Source of the DNA: Clostridiales bacterium DTU092
GTDB taxonomy: Bacteria > Bacillota > Clostridia > Caldicoprobacterales > Caldicoprobacteraceae
Assembly (NCBI GenBank): GCA_001513505.1
Contig: LFTM01000029.1
Location: 1 to 6,896, forward strand
DNA length: 6,896 nt
Reading direction: 5' to 3'
The notes beneath the pieces are model-generated. The model was not told the origin of the DNA. It did not search any database and saw nothing but the letters and a program-made list of their open reading frames with translations. The position numbers were made by a program, and so were the translations under genes. Shown one piece after another: positions 5,507 to 6,896 of this stretch; within the stretch, counting starts at the first letter, position 1, and each line of letters starts with the position of its first letter.

Positions 5507-6874
5507 ATGAACAAACATGAGAGGTTCAATTTTAAAGGTTTGGATGATCTAAAAGAAAAGATTAATAGTTTGGGACTTCAAATACCTATATCCGAAAATC
5601 TTGAGTCTCTGGCTCAGCCGGTTAAGATAGGAGAAACAACCATAGCCAATGCTATTTCGGTACACCCGATGGAAGGGTGTGATGGTACAGCCGAAGGAGC
5701 GCCGGATGAGCTGACCTATAGACGCTACAGAAGATTTGCTTCGGGTGGTGCCGGTCTTCTTTGGCTTGAAGCTACTGCTGTAGTACATGAGGGAAGGGCT
5801 AATCCACTGCAGTTATATCTGTGCCAGCAAAATAAAGATGCATTTGGGAAGCTGTTTGATACCATAATCGGGACTGCAAAGGCTGAATTCGGCCAAAACC
5901 ACAGGGTTTACACCGTTGTACAGCTTACCCATTCGGGCAGATACAGTAAACCTGAAGGCAAGCCGGCTCCCGTTATTGCTACCAGAAATCCTTATCTGGG
6001 CAGGAATCTGCCGGAGGATTATCCTGTAATCAGTGATGATCAGCTGGAACAGCTGGAAGATTATTTTCTTGAAGCAGCGGTACTTGCCCGGGATATAGGA
6101 TTTGATGCGGTGGATATTAAGGCATGTCACGGATATTTAAACTCTGAACTGTTATCTGCATTTACAAGAGACGGGAAATACGGAGGAAGTTTTGAAAACC
6201 GGACCAGGTTCCTAATCAATATAGTTGATAAAATCAAAGATCGTTTAGGAGACAGTCTGGATATAACCCTCAGACTAAACGCCTATGATGCATTTCCTTA
6301 TCCTTACGGATGGGGTGTAGACCGGGATGACTACAGAAAACCTGATTTATCGGAACCGATACGCCTTCTCAGAATACTTGCTGACAAAGGTGTAAACATG
6401 GTCAATATCAGCTGCGGTAATCCGTATTACAACCCTCACATAGGACGTCCATATGATGCAGGTCCGTATATACCTCCGGAGCATCCTCTGGAAGGTGTGG
6501 CAAGAATGCTGGGGATTATCAGAGATATTCAGCAAAGCGTACCCGACATGGCTGTTATATCAACTGGCTTAAGCTGGCTGCGCCATTTGTCACCCTTTGC
6601 AGCCGCCGGAGGAGTTGAAGAAGGATGGTTCCGGATTGCCGGATTTGGACGTTTGGCTTTTGCGTACCCCCAGTTTCCCAGAGATATATTCGAGAAGGGA
6701 GAACTGGATGCAAAAAGAAGTTGTATTGCCTGCGGTAAATGCTCCGAGATTATGAGGGATGGAGGCAAAGCAGGCTGCGTTATCAGGGATAACAAGATTT
6801 ACGTTCCCATATACAAAGCAGGTAGAGAAGGTAAACCACCTATTCAAAGTAACAGACTGGCCGAGCATGTATAA
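5507..6874 (+). CDS. Old-yellow-enzyme-type FMN/[4Fe-4S] oxidoreductase without the C-terminal reductase domain
   Basis: This 455-residue cytoplasmic enzyme belongs to the NADH:flavin oxidoreductase / 2-enoate and 2,4-dienoyl-CoA reductase group. The TIM barrel (about 36-395) has VHPMEG (52-57), VQLTHSGR (138-145), CHGYL (207-211), GKYGGSFENRTRFL (223-236), LRLN (255-258) and GFGRLAFAYP (379-388), the last at the FMN-phosphate site. A cluster motif follows: Cys406, Cys409, Cys412 and Cys424 (C-x2-C-x2-C-x11-C), as in dienoyl-CoA reductase and trimethylamine dehydrogenase. Those enzymes run to roughly 650-730 residues with an extra FAD/pyridine-nucleotide part; here the chain stops 31 residues after the last cysteine, so electrons must come from a separate donor. 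The first His of the usual H-x-x-H substrate pair is Lys205. TGGAGGAAG (5494-5502) supports the ATG. The gap after the previous gene is 88 bases. The substrate is unknown. Confidence 0.9.
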   Translation: MNKHERFNFKGLDDLKEKINSLGLQIPISENLESLAQPVKIGETTIANAISVHPMEGCDGTAEGAPDELTYRRYRRFASGGAGLLWLEATAVVHEGRANPLQLYLCQQNKDAFGKLFDTIIGTAKAEFGQNHRVYTVVQLTHSGRYSKPEGKPAPVIATRNPYLGRNLPEDYPVISDDQLEQLEDYFLEAAVLARDIGFDAVDIKACHGYLNSELLSAFTRDGKYGGSFENRTRFLINIVDKIKDRLGDSLDITLRLNAYDAFPYPYGWGVDRDDYRKPDLSEPIRLLRILADKGVNMVNISCGNPYYNPHIGRPYDAGPYIPPEHPLEGVARMLGIIRDIQQSVPDMAVISTGLSWLRHLSPFAAAGGVEEGWFRIAGFGRLAFAYPQFPRDIFEKGELDAKRSCIACGKCSEIMRDGGKAGCVIRDNKIYVPIYKAGREGKPPIQSNRLAEHV

Positions 6875-6896
6875 TTTTCAAGGGAAATATTGTTAC

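Overview
The window looks like chromosomal DNA of a low-to-moderate GC Gram-positive anaerobe, most likely a cellulolytic clostridium. The reasons are strong AGGAGG-type ribosome sites, sigma-A promoters with TATAAT or extended -10 boxes, lipobox lipoproteins, a family 9 glycoside hydrolase, an iron-sulfur old-yellow-enzyme-type protein and an AzlCD pair. The species cannot be fixed from the sequence alone.

Layout. (1) Bases 1-62 are the 3' part of a tRNA-Val(GAC), followed by an intrinsic terminator (71-96). (2) An extended -10 promoter (149-157) precedes a small two-helix membrane protein of unknown function (220-666, +). (3) Three genes lie on the minus strand, transcribed from right to left: azlC (2248-1553), azlD (1583-1263, overlapping azlC by 31 bases) and a small unknown lipoprotein (1131-682). 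The lipoprotein gene converges on the membrane-protein gene with only 15 bases between them. (4) A 461-base divergent intergenic region (2249-2709) holds an azlC promoter on the minus strand, a glycosidase promoter on the plus strand, and two related long palindromic repeats between them. One repeat appears to be split by a second inverted-repeat element. (5) Three plus-strand genes follow: a lipid-anchored family 9 glycoside hydrolase (2710-4503), a four-helix membrane protein of unknown function (4567-5418) and a free-standing FMN/[4Fe-4S] ene-reductase-like enzyme (5507-6874). A 15-base sequence just upstream of the last gene matches the CcpA cre consensus.

How they work together. AzlC and AzlD form a two-subunit exporter of branched-chain amino acids or their analogues. 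The GH9 lipoprotein should cut beta-glucans, probably oligosaccharides, at the outer face of the membrane. The next gene may be co-transcribed with it and encodes a membrane partner of unknown role. The ene-reductase is cytoplasmic and may be under separate catabolite or LacI-family control. I see no CRISPR array, phage module, transposase, toxin-antitoxin pair or recognisable defence system. The least explained parts are the nested palindromes, the GH9-linked membrane protein and the two small unknown membrane-associated proteins near the left end.
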